Below are positions 46,223 to 57,881 of a stretch of 64,000 bases of DNA, in pieces. The position numbers and the translations under genes are program-made. The notes below the pieces were generated by a model, which was given only the letters and a program-made list of their open reading frames with translations, searched no databases and was not told the DNA's origin. The stretch is from Typha latifolia (lineage: Eukaryota; Streptophyta; Magnoliopsida; Poales; Typhaceae): positions 13,343,001 to 13,407,000 of the forward strand of contig CM034099.1 of the NCBI GenBank assembly GCA_019914945.1, in the 5' to 3' direction. Each line of letters begins with the position of its first letter. Position 1 is the stretch's first letter.

Positions 46223-46276
<54 letters not shown>
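46223..46276. repeat. (ATT)n microsatellite
   Basis: About 17 uninterrupted ATT/TTA repeats near the start of the X solo LTR. It is absent from the other X LTR, so it expanded in this copy. Confidence 0.9.
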
Positions 46277-47900
46277 AATCTAGGTTATTACATTAACTCT
46301 TAAGTAAGCACTTAAGGCAAGTCTAGTTAAGTCATGCAAGCCATTAAGGCAAGTTCAATTAAGTCATGTAAACCTCTAAGGTAAGTCCTAGTTCGAGTCA
46401 TATAAACCTTCAGGGTTAGTCTAAGGCAAGTCCTAATTCGAGTCGTATAAGCCTTTAGGGCTAGTCCAAGTAGGACTTATTGTACCCGACCTCTGTATAT
46501 AAAAATAATAAGCTTCTTTGTTTAGGAGGAAATTTTATGGAATTGAATGGAAGAAATATTGAGTTAAGTTAAGTTTATTTACCTTGTATTACTTATCGTC
46601 CTTATCTTTTATCTAGCCGTTAGATCGCTTTATCTTTCTAGAAGTAGATCATAGCCGTAGAAATATCCCAACCTTCCATACCCTAGCCACCTCCTACCAC
46701 TAGCAGCCACCCTACAATACGGCAATCCGCCACCACTCTTCGCCGTCCGCCACTCTCTGACGATCGCTATAACGTCGGATATTTACCGTTCTGCTCTCTC
46801 TAACCTATATCCATTATTTTACTTTTAACTTTTCATCCTTACCTCCGATTTAGGTGAAATAAGAGCCATTAGAACCCTAACTTAGGAGCCTACCTCTACT
46901 TAAATTTTCATAATTTTCTTACTTTCAGATCAGTCCAGATCTGGTACATAACAAAGTTCGAGTAAGACTCATTGTACCTGACCTCTATACATAGTATCCG
47001 AGCATTGAGAATTAATTGACTTTGGTTATTTTCTTACTTTCGCATTTATTGTTTTTATCATAGTGGTTAGATCGTCTTTATTTTCCTAAGAGAAGATCTA
47101 AGTTAGAAACTCAAATTCTACATCCAACCCATAGCCACCATCACCTCCAGCAGCCACCCTACCCTATGGCTATCCACCACCACCCTTGGCTATTCGCCAT
47201 CCTCTGACGACCGCTGCAACGTAAAATATTTACCGTTTTGCTCCATTCTGACCTTGCTCCACTATTTTAATTATATATTTTTATCCAGACATCCAATTGA
47301 CTTGAAACTATAGCCATTAAAACCCTATCTCGTGAGGGTACTACCACCTAAATTTTCATAATTTTCTGACATTGAGATCGGTCTAATCTGGTCCATAACA
47401 ATCATCTATCTCAAAGGCTCAAAGTATACCCTATCATCCGCCAAAGGTATCTCAGCCATAATCACACATTGTCATCCGCTACGGGTAAATCAATGTCCAT
47501 TCAAACCAAGCAACCAAGCACCCATCTAGCTAATAAAAATTACATAATAATAACTCACCACATATGCTCTAGCGAATGACATATATTCGAATGTCTACTA
47601 TGCACATAGACTATTGATCTCAAATGTAGACCACCATTGCATCTCTAGTGATCAATAAATACACCTCTAGGCACTCCCTAACCCTGGTGCCTACTCGGGT
47701 ATTCTCACGCCTTCTATCAAATGTTCTATTAATAAGATTTTATATTTTTCTTCTAAATGATAGATCATATGTATTTATCTAGTATTATAATAAATCACGC
47801 ATCTCAGAAATGTAGGTAGTGAAAAATCCAAGAATATATGATGTAATACACTCTCAAATCATATGTCAACTCAATATAGAAGATAAATAATATGTTCATC

Positions 47901-48221
47901 GCCAATTATAATCTAATAAATGAATGATATTTTTTATACATACATAAACTTCTCATGAAATATTATGTTCATCTTCGTTTCTTACTTGTAAACAATAAAA
48001 AAGTTTACGCGGTTATTAAAATTATCTATGTGCGAAGTGATTCTTTAGTCGAAATACTCAAATAAGAAACATACTATATGGTGAGAAACTTTCTAGGATG
48101 ATGTCTATCTATATTAATATTGATTCATAATACTTTTTGTTACAATTCAAATAAATATCTAATTAAGTAGTAATGTAAGTACTATTCATGTAAGGCTTAT
48201 CTATGAATTTACATAGCAATT
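47901..48221. other. AT-rich, nothing recognised
   Basis: Short stretch between the fading X LTR match and the gypsyA-type LTR. No ORF or repeat end was identified. Confidence 0.3.
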
Positions 48222-48784
48222 TGATATTACGGATCGACTAGATATGATCTGCAACAAGGAAGTGCAAGCTTCAATTAGGGTGAATAATGGTAGATGGAGA
48301 AGGTGGAAGAAGGGATAATGATGGTGAGAAAAACGATGGGCGGCGATGGCGATGGTGGTGATGAACGGAGAGTAATTTACTTCCACTACTAGGTTATCTT
48401 ACTCTTACTCTTAAGATAAACTCAATACTAAAATAATTTCTCAATACTTGGATGATTCAATAAAGGAGCCCAATCCCCTTTATATATAAATGTTGGGTAC
48501 AATGAGTTCTAGTAGGACTAGCCCTAAAGTTTGACACGACTTGAATTAAAATTTCCCTTAAAGATTTATATGACTTAATTGAACTTACCTTAAAGACTTA
48601 CGTGACTTAACTAGACTTATCTTAAGGGCTTTCATTACTTATTTAGACTTGCCTTATGGGCTCTCATGACTTAACTAGACTTGCCTTATGGACTTACGTT
48701 ATTAATTAAATAAAATATAAATAGACTCGATCCATCAAGTCCAATATCCCCTTGAGTCGATCTGATTAGACATGGATCACATCA
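48222..48784 (-). repeat. gypsyA-family LTR (probably solo)
   Basis: 563 bp, matching 3301-3868 throughout and in the same orientation. It contains the (gatggtggtgatga)-type stretch and a series of 'gacttaactagacttgcctta' variants. It starts TGATGTGATCC on the minus strand. Target duplications were not identical at the ends I chose (CAATT against TTGAA), so the borders are tentative. No internal coding sequence adjoins it. Confidence 0.6.
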
Positions 48785-49042
48785 TTGAATTACTTCGTTT
48801 ACTTTCATGTTGACTTAAAGTTTATTTAATCTTATTATGTCTTATTACTTTATTTAATTTTATCTTGATTTAAATTTATTTTCATATTATTATAGAGAGC
48901 TATAAATAAATCCAACGGTAATCAACTTAAATATTTTTTATGCTTATTTATCATGAAAAATATTCGACGCTAAGGATTTTGGATAATTCCCCTTAAAAAG
49001 AACTTAAGTTAGCACCTCACTCTTCGTCACCACCAGGGTTGC
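48785..49042. other. AT-rich spacer, nothing recognised
   Basis: AT-rich sequence ending at the target duplication of the next solo LTR. No coding or repeat signal was seen. Confidence 0.3.
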
Positions 49043-49047
49043 ATGCA

Positions 49048-49816
49048 TGATATGAATTATGCGTCTATTCCCGATGAAGCTCGGATACAAGAAAGCAATC
49101 CGTGCAATCGGAGGAGAATATTCTCAAAATATTTTTCTGTAGTCAGAAAATTAAAAAGCTAGATGGGATTGTTCCATATCTTTCTGATTTACGTTTTTGA
49201 TATTCATGCCCTTGGCAGATTCTGACTGCTCCTAGGTCAGAAATATATAATATTGCGGAGGGGTTAGAGATGGCAAGTGATAGTGATGATGATGATGAAG
49301 GTGGTGGTAATGGTGATGGATTTGGTGTCAGGAAGTGCTGAATGGATAAGGATGAGGGGGGAAGAAGTTGGCCGAAATCCCAAGGAGGGGTAATGACTAG
49401 ACAGTCGAAGGGTATTAGGGATAATCGGTGTCGAGATGACACACGGCTAAGCCTTGAGCGCGGAGAGAGAAGAGCTAGGGTAGAGGGAGAAGGGAAGAAA
49501 ACTCAATATTCCTTAATTCCCCTAATTAGGTTGTCATTCACATATTAAGAGGATAAACTAACAAGCCAAACTAACAATTAATAAATATGGAAACAATGCA
49601 TTTTTGCCGATCACATTCGAACGGAGTCGAGCGCGTTCAAATGCACAATTCACATCCTCCGTAAGTGTGAATGTATGCAAGCATTCGAACAAGTGCGTTT
49701 GAACATGACTTCTAGAATTCTTATTTTCTGAAGAAAATAAATAAACTAAAATAAGAAATAGGGTCCATAGGTTGTATCCAGGCATAAGATGACTCAGTGT
49801 GGTTTGAATCAAATCA
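49048..49816 (-). repeat. Solo LTR, gypsyB-like subfamily, with ATGCA duplication
   Basis: A 769-bp LTR with perfect 5-bp flanks ATGCA (49043-49047 and 49817-49821). On the minus strand it starts TGATTTGATTCAAACC and is collinear with 7705-8500. It has degenerate TTCGAA palindromes at 49611-49710 (reversed) and a purine-rich leader at 49260-49500. Confidence 0.8.
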
Positions 49817-49821
49817 ATGCA

Positions 49822-50550
49822 CAAGGGAAGCTAATGAGATGGTTAGTTCCTACTGATGAGTAGGACATCATAATATTTGACATTAACATATATTTTTTTT
49901 CTATTAAGTAGCATATGGCACAAACATATATATGACCGTGTTCATGATGACAAAAAGAGCAAGTCGAACATAATATCGACGAATAGCATCTAATGTAATG
50001 GGGAGGGTGTATAGGATGTATGCGAAACTTATTATATATTTACTTACACTACTTACAATATTTTCTATGTTTGCATGCTTGATTATGGTGTATTTTTATT
50101 AGAGCATAAAGATTGTATACAAAGAAGACATTTATTTGATTTTGCACAAGAAGATATATCAAGAATTAGAATGAATATTGCTTAAGAAATTGCTTTAGAT
50201 GCTCTAGAACAACATTGCTTTACAACGAATAAATATCTAGTGTGAAATATTAGATTGAAATTTTATAAAATGTTTGTATAAATTGGACGTATTTTATAAA
50301 CTTTATGAAAGTGTTGGTAAATATTATTTTGTGATCAATAAGAATTTTAATGGTGCCATATTAGAGTTTCCATGGAGGCAACACAGAAATATATAAGAGG
50401 GCTTTATACACAGATTCTCTCTCAAACACCATTTGCTGGACTTATTAAATTTCCTAGTGTGATAGCTAATATGTCATTAATTGAGAAGCTACTTGGAAGT
50501 GAAGACAATTGTTTTAGAGTTTTTTTTAATTAAAAGGAAAATGTATAAAT
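49822..50550. other. No gene recognised
   Basis: AT-rich stretch upstream of the LINE fragment (which is on the other strand). Possibly part of the LINE 3' UTR and flank. No ORF of note. Confidence 0.3.
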
Positions 50551-51550
50551 CAGCTTCCCTTAGTACAGAAAGTGTCGCTGACATCAGCAGCCAAAAGAGA
50601 TATAAGAGAGTGGGGAAGGAGCCCTCCTAAGTGCAATTGAGAGCTATATTTCTACTGTGATTTGTGATCCAATCAGCCGACTGATTGACCTCCTTGCGAT
50701 AGATATGGTACAAAAAATAGAAAAGGAAAAGCAAATAAAAAGTACATACAGTCATCAATGATAGCAGTAGATGCCCAAGGTGTCAGATGGAGGCCCTTCA
50801 AAATGTTAACAAGGAGCAGCAAATCGATTTCAATTATAAGGTGAGTGATCCCACATTGATTAAGAAAGCAAAGAGCCTCACGTAGCTCAATAGCTTCAGC
50901 AAGTAAAGTAGAGTGGAAGATTCAATGCCGACAGCCTGCACAAATCAGGGAACCTAGTGAGGAGCGCAAGACGAAGTTCTCCCACTAGGTTCATTGGGAC
51001 ATGAAAAGGAGCCATTAGTGTTGTGTTTGAGGAAGCCCAATGGAGTTGGCTCTCATCAGATGAGACGAGGAGGGGCGGATGGCCTAGAGCTCGATTGGCA
51101 AAGCATTTTGTATTATTTATAGGCAAGCATGAGCGTTCGGTCCCAAATAATATAGCTGCTCTCATGTACTAAATTGAAAAGGATACTATTATGGTGCTTT
51201 TAGATATTTCAGAATATGATCTCGATGACAGCTAAGAGCAGAGCCCATGAGCTCTTAGGCAACATGCTGAACTCAAGGAGCTAGGATCCATCAGCCTGAG
51301 TTTAGCCCACATGGCCTGTAAAGGAGCAATTAAAGAATAGGTGGGCCACAAATTCATCATTTGTTTCACATATAGGCAACTCCTATTGGATCCCAAGCTT
51401 GGCCAAATTTGGCCTAGTTGGGAGACGGTTCCAATAGCATTTCTACAGGAACATTTTGATCTTTGGAGGAATGTGGAGGCGCTAAAGAGCTGTCCAGCCC
51501 TTTTATTTCTCAAGAGGGGGTTCCTCTAAGAGTCAAAGGAAATGGTAAGC
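50551..51550 (-). pseudogene. LINE C-terminal fragment (zinc-binding domain and RNase H)
   Basis: On the minus strand the segment 51370-51300 reads DEFVAHLFFNCSFTGHVG-like, matching the zf-RVT motif (E..EHLFF.C.F). LGFLKHNTNGSFSCPN near 51040 is the RNase H opening. LLAEAIELREALCFLNQCGI near 50890-50830 and LIIEIDLLLLVNILKGLHL near 50815-50755 are its middle. Stops are scattered. It is the part of a plant L1-type LINE that should follow the RT at 28668-29688, and its broken side adjoins the gypsyB 5' LTR at 51564. Confidence 0.72.
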
Positions 51551-51563
51551 GAATTTGGCCGAC

Positions 51564-52524
51564 TAATATACTTAGATATGATCTTTTCTTATTGCATTAA
51601 GTGTTTATTTTCATTAAAATAAAATTCCTATAGGTCACGTTCAAATGCAGGAGGGGTCGCGTTCGAACGCCCTTGCGAACATCTGCATTAGTTCGCAAAT
51701 ACAGAGAACGCATATTGTGCGTTCGAACACGGTCAGACGAGTTCGAACGCCCGCATTCGAACACCTGCATCGCGTTCGCACTTACAGAGAACGTGTTTTG
51801 GTGGGTTTGAACGCGATCAGGCAAGTTCGAACGCGATCGACGGGAATTCTCTAGAATTAGGGATTCATATTATTTTAGGACTTGTTGGCTAGCCTCTATA
51901 TATATGTGGATGGCAGCCAAATTCATTATGCTATTGGATTATTAATTTCTTGCCTCCTATCTTCTCTCTAGACTTCTCCCTCCTCCCTCTTCACCATCCT
52001 TCCACCTCTACAGTTAGCAAGGTTTCTTCTAATTTCTAATCTCCCTCGACTATCGAGCCACCTCTCTTCTTTGGGATCTCGACCACTTCGTTTCCTTCGT
52101 CTACATCCTTTAACCACTTCCACAATCCACCTTCATCTCCATATCTAGTCATAACCCTAACATCCACTCCACCCGTCACCACCACTATCACCCACGTTAT
52201 TCTGTATTTTCGTCCCTGCTATAGTTCGAATCTACAAAGGGCATAAATACGAAAGTTGTAGATCAGGAAGTTACGGACATAACCCAATTTGTTTTGTAAA
52301 TTTGCTGACTACCAAAGAATATCTAACAAATATTTTCCCACGATTGCGTGGACTGATTCCTATAATACATTCAGATCTAGAAAGAATCGTAGCGTAGCCT
52401 ATCTTTGGTTCCAGACCTTATCAATTGGTATTAGAGCTTATCATCTGGTATTAGAGCTTATCTTTTGGTGCTAGATCCTATCAAATTGGTATCAGAGCCT
52501 ATCAAGTGGTATTAGAGCATATCA
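51564..52524 (+). repeat. gypsyB 5' LTR
   Basis: About 961 bp, starting TAATATACTTAG (TG mutated; the 3' LTR has TGATACACTAAG). Palindromes lie at 51655-51840 (GCGTTCGAACGC and variants), the TATA stretch CTATATATATG at 51895, then a pyrimidine-rich transcribed leader. Its last 127 bp consist of PBS-like repeats, and the last CA before the final PBS is at 52523-52524. Confidence 0.8.
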
Positions 52525-52538
52525 AGTGGTATTAGAGC
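52398..52538 (+). repeat. Tandem primer-binding-site array
   Basis: Seven consecutive 20-21 bp units: one degenerate (52398-52417), then units starting 52418, 52438, 52458, 52478, 52499 and 52519. Each reads roughly TATCAA.TGGTATTAGAGC. The unit at 52478 keeps a perfect TGGTATCAGAGC. The last unit, followed by AGGTGAAC, is presumably the working PBS. The same arrangement is present in the solo LTR at 5245-6137. Confidence 0.9.
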
Positions 52539-52561
52539 AGGTGAACCTCAGACCTCCATTA

Positions 52562-53966
52562 ATGGTTGAAACAAGGAAGATGAAATCAACAAGGAGACCT
52601 ATGGAGAGCACACCGACAAGGGAGAACTCAATCCACGATGACCCTAATCGTGAGGTTGATTCCTTTGGAGTGACCACGGCAGGACAGAGTCAACTAACGT
52701 CCATGAGTGCGAATATGGATGAAATTAGGGGCATAGAGTTGACTCAATTCAAAAGGATCATAATGATTTCAAGGAATATGTCAAGAACCGATTTGATTCG
52801 TTATCTCCTTGTCGGCGATTAGAGTTTCAAGAAGGACCAGCGATGGGACCTCATCGAACTGATACCCCACACGTCCAGGTGCATCATGCGAGTGTCAATG
52901 ATCCCCTCTTACCTATGCATACACATCATTTCTCACCTCCGTTGCAAAACCCAAGACCGGTGATGGTGGAACACGAGAGGTGTGCAACATCAGCGTGCTT
53001 CGTCGATGAGGAGGATTGGCACTTTGAGGATGAGGTTGATCCCTATGGAGATTGTGATGGACATGCTCGAGGATTTAGAGAAGGTGATCGACTTGCACAA
53101 AGGTTTAGACCGGAACCATGGATCTTTCGCGAACCCGACAATGCAATTCGGGGGAGAACCGCACGCTTGGACTTTCTAAAATTCCAAGGCGGTGATCCAA
53201 TGGATTGGGTGTTTCAAGTTGAACAATATTTTGATTGTCAAGGTACAGCGAAAGATACAAAAGTCTAGATGGCAAGCTTTCACCACCAAGGAACGACATT
53301 ACATTGGTATAGATCATTCTTCGTGGTGGTGGATTTACTCGATGGGTTGATTTTTGTAGGAGGATTACACGCAGATTTGGGACAGCGGCATATGAAGATT
53401 TTGCTGCCATATTAAGCAAGATGGTCCAGAGGATAACCGTATTGGAGTACCAAGCTGAGTTTGAGAGAGTTAGTAGTCGTTGTGAGCCACCTTGGCCCGT
53501 ATAGACATTGATGAGTACATTTATTTTGGGGCTGCGGGATGAGATACAAGCGAATGTTCGAGCTATATGTCCTACTACTCTTGAGGAGGCCTTTGAGAAG
53601 GCCGCAAGGATGGAACAAAGGCATAGGGCTCTAAAGATGGCAGCGAAAATAAATGTGGGCAACCAAGATGGGCGGTTTGCACCTAGAACGTCGGTTGGAA
53701 ATTCTGCGATTTCAAAAACAGTGGCTGCGAGTACTAGACCATGACCACCTTTGAGACCATCTTCTGATGTTAGAGGAGGCATAAGACCCCCCATTCGAAC
53801 TCTCACACCTGCCCAGGTGGAGGAGCGAAGAGCGAAGGGCCTTTGCTTTCGATGCGATGAGCGATTCAGCCCCGGTCATCAGTGTTCTAAACCGATCGAG
53901 AGTGTGATGCTTATCGACGGTCTTGAGGAGGATGATGAGGTTATTGATGATGGAGAGTGTCCATAG
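52562..53966 (+). pseudogene. gypsyB gag
   Basis: Starts MVETRKMKSTRRPM at 52562. The retrotrans gag core begins RTARLDFLKFQGGDPMDWVF (about 53158) and continues after a stop and frameshift. TFILGLRDEIQANVRAICPT (53518 on) is the C-terminal helix of the core. TPAQVEERRAKGLCFRCDER, then FSPGHQC (53808-53890), is the single zinc knuckle, and an acidic stretch (GLEEDDEVIDDGE) follows. At least two shifts and two stops interrupt it. Confidence 0.78.
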
Positions 53967-54059
53967 GAGGTTCATGAGGAGACCATTGAAGAGGGTGTGG
54001 AGGAAGATATCCAAGCTGAAATAGCGATGCATGCATATTTGGGTACTTTCGCACCGAGG

Positions 54060-55130
54060 ACGTTATGAGTAGACAGACTCATTAGAAAGCATTATGTACA
54101 CATCCTCATCGATTCGGGGACTACACACAACTTTCTAGATGAGAGGTTAGTGGGGAGATTGGGTTTGGATGCCGAGCTGACCACGGGATTTGATGTTTCT
54201 ATTGGAGACGACACAAAGCTTATGGCAGAGAGCTTGTGTTGACGGGTCAGTATACGGGTGCAAGGGCACAATATCATTGTGGACTTATATCCATTGGTGC
54301 TGCGAGGAGCGGGCATTGTCCTTGTTGCTCAGTGGTTACAGAGTTTGGGACCCGTCACATTTAATTTTCGAACCATGTGGATAAAATATAAACAAGGAAA
54401 CAAAGATGTGCAGCTTGATGGTGTTCGGTCTTCACCGATTCCTGCGATGTAGCCTATGATCGGATTGCCTTATGCGTATGATTTGGCCTATCTTATTCAG
54501 TTAGGACCAGTAGGAGATGAGCCTCAAATGAGTTTAGGTACTACCATTGAATTATTAGATAACTTTTCTGGACTGTTGAGGAGCCATAGGAGTTGCCACC
54601 GAGGAGAGCGGCGGACCATCGTATAGAGGTTGTACCCGGAGCTGCACCGACGAACGTGAGGCCATATCGGTATCCACATGTGCAAAAAGAAGTTATCTCA
54701 AAGATGGTTGCCGAGATGTTGGAGCAAGGCCTCATTCAACCAAGTCATAGCTCATACTCATCCCCCGTGCTATTGGTGAGAAAAAAAGGACGGGACATGA
54801 CATTTTTGTATTGACTATCGGGCACTAAACGCTATTACCGTTAAGGACCGGTATCCTATTCCGATTTTCAAGGAGTTGCTGGATGAGCTTGCAGTGTCGA
54901 CTATATTTAGTAAGCTTGACTTGAGGGTCGGATATCATCAAATTAGTATTCACCCGGCGGATGTGCACAAAACTGCATTTCAGACTCCTCATGGGAATTA
55001 CAAGTTTCGAGTGATGCCTTTTGGTCTCACCAATGCTCCAGCTACCTTTCAAGGCCTCATGAATGATATATTCCAGCCTCTCTTGTGAAGGTATGTCTTG
55101 GTATTTTTTGATGATATTTTGGTGTATAGT
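54060..55130 (+). pseudogene. gypsyB protease and N-terminal reverse transcriptase
   Basis: HILIDSGTTHNFLDERL at about 54100-54150 is the aspartic-protease site. RT starts with NVRPYRYPHVQKEVISKMVA, then GLIQPSHSSYSSPVLLVRKK (54650-54790). A frameshift follows, then [56 protein letters not shown] and the catalytic VFFDDILVYS at 55100-55130. Element X interrupts it immediately after. Confidence 0.85.
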
Positions 55131-55180
55131 TGTAACAACCAAAACCCCAAAAAAAATTAATAAATTGGGCATGACGCGAC

Positions 55181-57881
55181 ATAACATATTTTTGGATTTT
55201 TGATCTTTTATGGATATATGTGAGATTAGGAGGTTGATATAAAAGGTATATGTGCAGAGAGACTATTCTAATTTTTATGAAAGTTATAATTATGGATTAT
55301 GGATGGATGAGTAAGACATATAATGAATTTGTATAGTGGAAAAGAAATTATGTGTTGTGATATAGATAACTGTAGATTGTATAGAGAAAAGAATTTTTGG
55401 ATGACTAGTATGATAAATTATGTTTGCAAGATACTTGTGTTAATAGGTATAAAATTTTGATTGTATCGATAAGATGAGTGATTTAGTGGGGATATGTGTG
55501 TCTAACAATATTGTTAGAGGATTAACGTCTCGTTTAAATCTTTGAGTTGACTACTAAATAAGGTAATGGGTATAGGAAATATGACATGGATACAGTTATT
55601 GGATTGTGAGTGATGTTAGTAGTTGAGACGTAAGGTATATAGTTTTGGACGACATGATAGTAGGTCTAGTTTAGAAGTTCCTAATTGTGTGAATTTGAGT
55701 AGATGAGAAGAAAGATAATGAACTGAATAATATAGGGTGATGATAGTTTTTTTAAGTTGATAGCCCCATAACATATGTTGTGTGACAACGAAAATATATG
55801 TCATCTATTAGTTTAGTTTTGGGCTTTGATTTAGAGGATAATAATATTATAGCATGACGATCGTGTGTTTTAGGTGATGAAGTCTGGCTGCAACTATAGA
55901 ATGATTTTTGATAATACTATAAGAGTAAATTGTTCAGTATAGGTGGTGGACTTTATAGAGGATGTGATAGAATATAAAATTGGGACTATTGAAGAAATAT
56001 GAGGTTTAAGTGATTTAATTAGGAATGAGATATGTTAGTATAGATGTTAAATTGAGATATTATGTATTTTGACATGTTAGTTGTTTCGATGATACTAATT
56101 GGAGAGATAACTTGATAGAGTTATTCATAGAGCCTATAGATATGATTATTTATCATGACGGATAGATGATTTGGAAGTTGAACTAATTGTTTCATAGGAC
56201 GGCAACGAAAAGAATATAGAGGACTATGATATTTCATATACAATGTAACGATGAATGTTTATTATACTGCTAGATGATGAACGGTTAATGATGTATAGAT
56301 AAGTGATTATATTTGCATTTGTTTAACCGTTGACTTACCTGTTCGATTATTACTGGAGGTTATTGAGCGAGCCTTTTAGAATGATGAGATTGATCTTAAT
56401 GATTGTAAAGACTTATAGGTTTACATTTGAGTCTTAAAATAAAGATACTTGGTTGGGAGATAATGATTTCATGATTGGTTCCATTATAGTTGTGGAAATT
56501 TGATCTTCTAATGAATTGCAATTGTGAGAAGGTTGTTATCTATATTTTTGGATGTCTTCTGATCTATATGAATCAGTAGGGGTCAGTTAGTTATTAGCAG
56601 ATCATAATAGCATTATTAATTCGGGAGATTAATTTTAGTAGCTTTAGTTCATGTACAATGATTTTGTGGATTTGTTTAAGATGTGTTTATGTATTCTTAA
56701 AGATCAAGTATGATGGATTAGTAAATATTTGTGTGGCAATGGATTAATATTATGAACTGAATATTATATCTGTCAAGATATTGAAGAGATTATCATATTA
56801 CTTAATAGAACTCTGTGGATAGTCTTTGGATCTGAATATCGATATCATTAAGTGATATTTTGGTGAATATACTAGTAGTGATAGTAATTAAATAGATAAC
56901 GATTAAATTAGAATTATGTGAATCGAGGAATGAATAGTTTGGATATAGAAGTGATTGATAGAAGGATCATTATAAAGTTTATAATGTATGTTTCTTGAGA
57001 TAGTTTGAATTTTAACCTTTCAGATATTGTATATTAAGAAGGAAGATAATGTGGAGAATCAGGCGAGGATATAAATTTCGGTTGAGTTTGTATTAGGATT
57101 TACATTGATTGGTTGGATTTGATGCACTGTATGTTATTCTGAAGAATGTATTATGAATACACGTTGATATTGTAGACTGATATAGATGGGCATGATCTCT
57201 TATATTAATTTATCTAGTAATTGGTATAATGGTTTAAACATATGAGCAGTGCACTTTAAATAAGAGAGTTTGTGCTATCGCCTAAACTTTATAAGGATAT
57301 CGGATGATACTGAGTATGTTTAGATTAGTGAGATCATTTGTCTAGAAAGAGAAGCATGAGTTAAGTATTTCAGATGTCCTTGAAATAACTTGTATTTATC
57401 GTTCTACTTAGTACTAGTGATAGTATTGAGAGATAATCCATTGAGTATGTTTGAGATCGGAGTATATATTCAGTAGATTGGAGATAATTTACTTAAATAG
57501 GTTGTATTATATTATCATAAGTGATTATGGCATTATGATGTGTATTGTTGTAGTTAGCAGGAAAAGTGATAAATTGGTATAACTTGAGGTATTTCGGAGT
57601 AGAATATGATTCAATTAACAGAATGAATGTACTCTTTCTTTCAGACCAGTGGTATTACTTATGTGTATAGACATGGTATGATTACCTGACTGACCTAGAT
57701 CTAGAAAATTTAATATTTGTAAGTGAGTTACTTGTAGTGGTATAAGTTATAGATGTGAAAAAGTAAGATTGTGCAGTTGTCGATTTGATTAGAATGTACT
57801 AGAACTAGATATGTATATTTTCTTACAATACCAGTGTGATTTAAATTTCGAGGTCGAAATTTTTATAAGGGGGGAAGGAAA
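55181..57881 (+). other. X internal region: no ORFs, strongly C-poor
   Basis: 2.7 kb without recognised coding sequence. In sampled 60-base lines the + strand has about 3-17 fold more G than C (for example 17 G and 1 C at 55441-55500; 17 G and 3 C at 57541-57600). It ends with a Ty3-like phrase and polypurine tract before the LTR. It may be the non-coding 3' internal region of a deleted Ty3 element. Confidence 0.55.

Larger units (their letters stand above)
41145..46292 (-). repeat. Solo LTR of element X family (about 3.2 kb plus a nested 2-kb LTR)
   Basis: Read on the minus strand it starts TGTAATAACC at 46292 and ends ..GGCATTATA at 41145 (CA mutated to TA). The flanks are TTATC and TTAAC, a 5-bp duplication with one change. 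It corresponds along its length to 57882-61749 plus 25780-25996 on the + strand: the pyrimidine microsatellites, the AT-rich middle, the 'gagaccccgt' region and the hairpin repeats all occur in the same order. A different solo LTR is inserted at 42817-44774. At about 3.2 kb without inserts it is an unusually long LTR. Confidence 0.78.
40548..47400 (+). repeat. Nested LTR unit (TGATACGATCTG family) with a perfect ATCAT duplication
   Basis: Starts TGATACGATCTGGGTC and ends TCTGGTCCATAACA, with 5-bp duplications ATCAT at 40543-40547 and 47401-47405. After removal of the X solo LTR (41145-46292) about 1.7 kb remains. It contains a second, related start at 40797 (TGATGCGAACTAGGTC) and two related ends (near 46955 and 47400), so it looks like a tandemly duplicated LTR. 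It shares 'gcaagtctagttaagtcatg'-type phrases with gypsyA-type LTRs at 3301 and 48222. Confidence 0.6.
39689..47900 (-). repeat. Older X-family LTR, minus strand, split by a nested LTR insertion
   Basis: Begins TGTAATGCCC at 39689, the reversed 3' end of the X LTR. It follows the 41145-42060 copy phrase by phrase (for example CTATCATGTACCACA..TTTGAGGG and GGAAAAAAATAAAGAGAGTC) to 40547. It resumes at 47401 and matches 42070-42530 to about 47890. The interruption 40548-47400 is flanked by ATCAT on both sides. Beyond 47900 the match fades; the 5' end of this LTR was not found. Confidence 0.65.
51564..55130 (+). mobile_element. gypsyB chromovirus, 5' half (LTR, PBS array, gag, protease, RT to YxDD)
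   Basis: A 5' LTR (51564-52524) ends in a tandem PBS array. Gag (52562 on), a CCHC knuckle, protease and RT follow, up to FFDDILVYS at 55130, where element X begins. The remaining pol and the 3' LTR of this same element lie at 25997-28667. Frameshifts at about 53268, 53500, 54240 and 54810 and several stops make it defective. Confidence 0.85.

Noticed and set aside
52418..52538. tRNA gene or tRNA-derived SINE at the PBS array
   Set aside because: Each unit holds only the tRNA 3'-end complement; no cloverleaf or A/B boxes around it.
53105..53806. 233-codon minus-strand ORF
   Set aside because: Antisense shadow of gypsyB gag; no recognisable domain.
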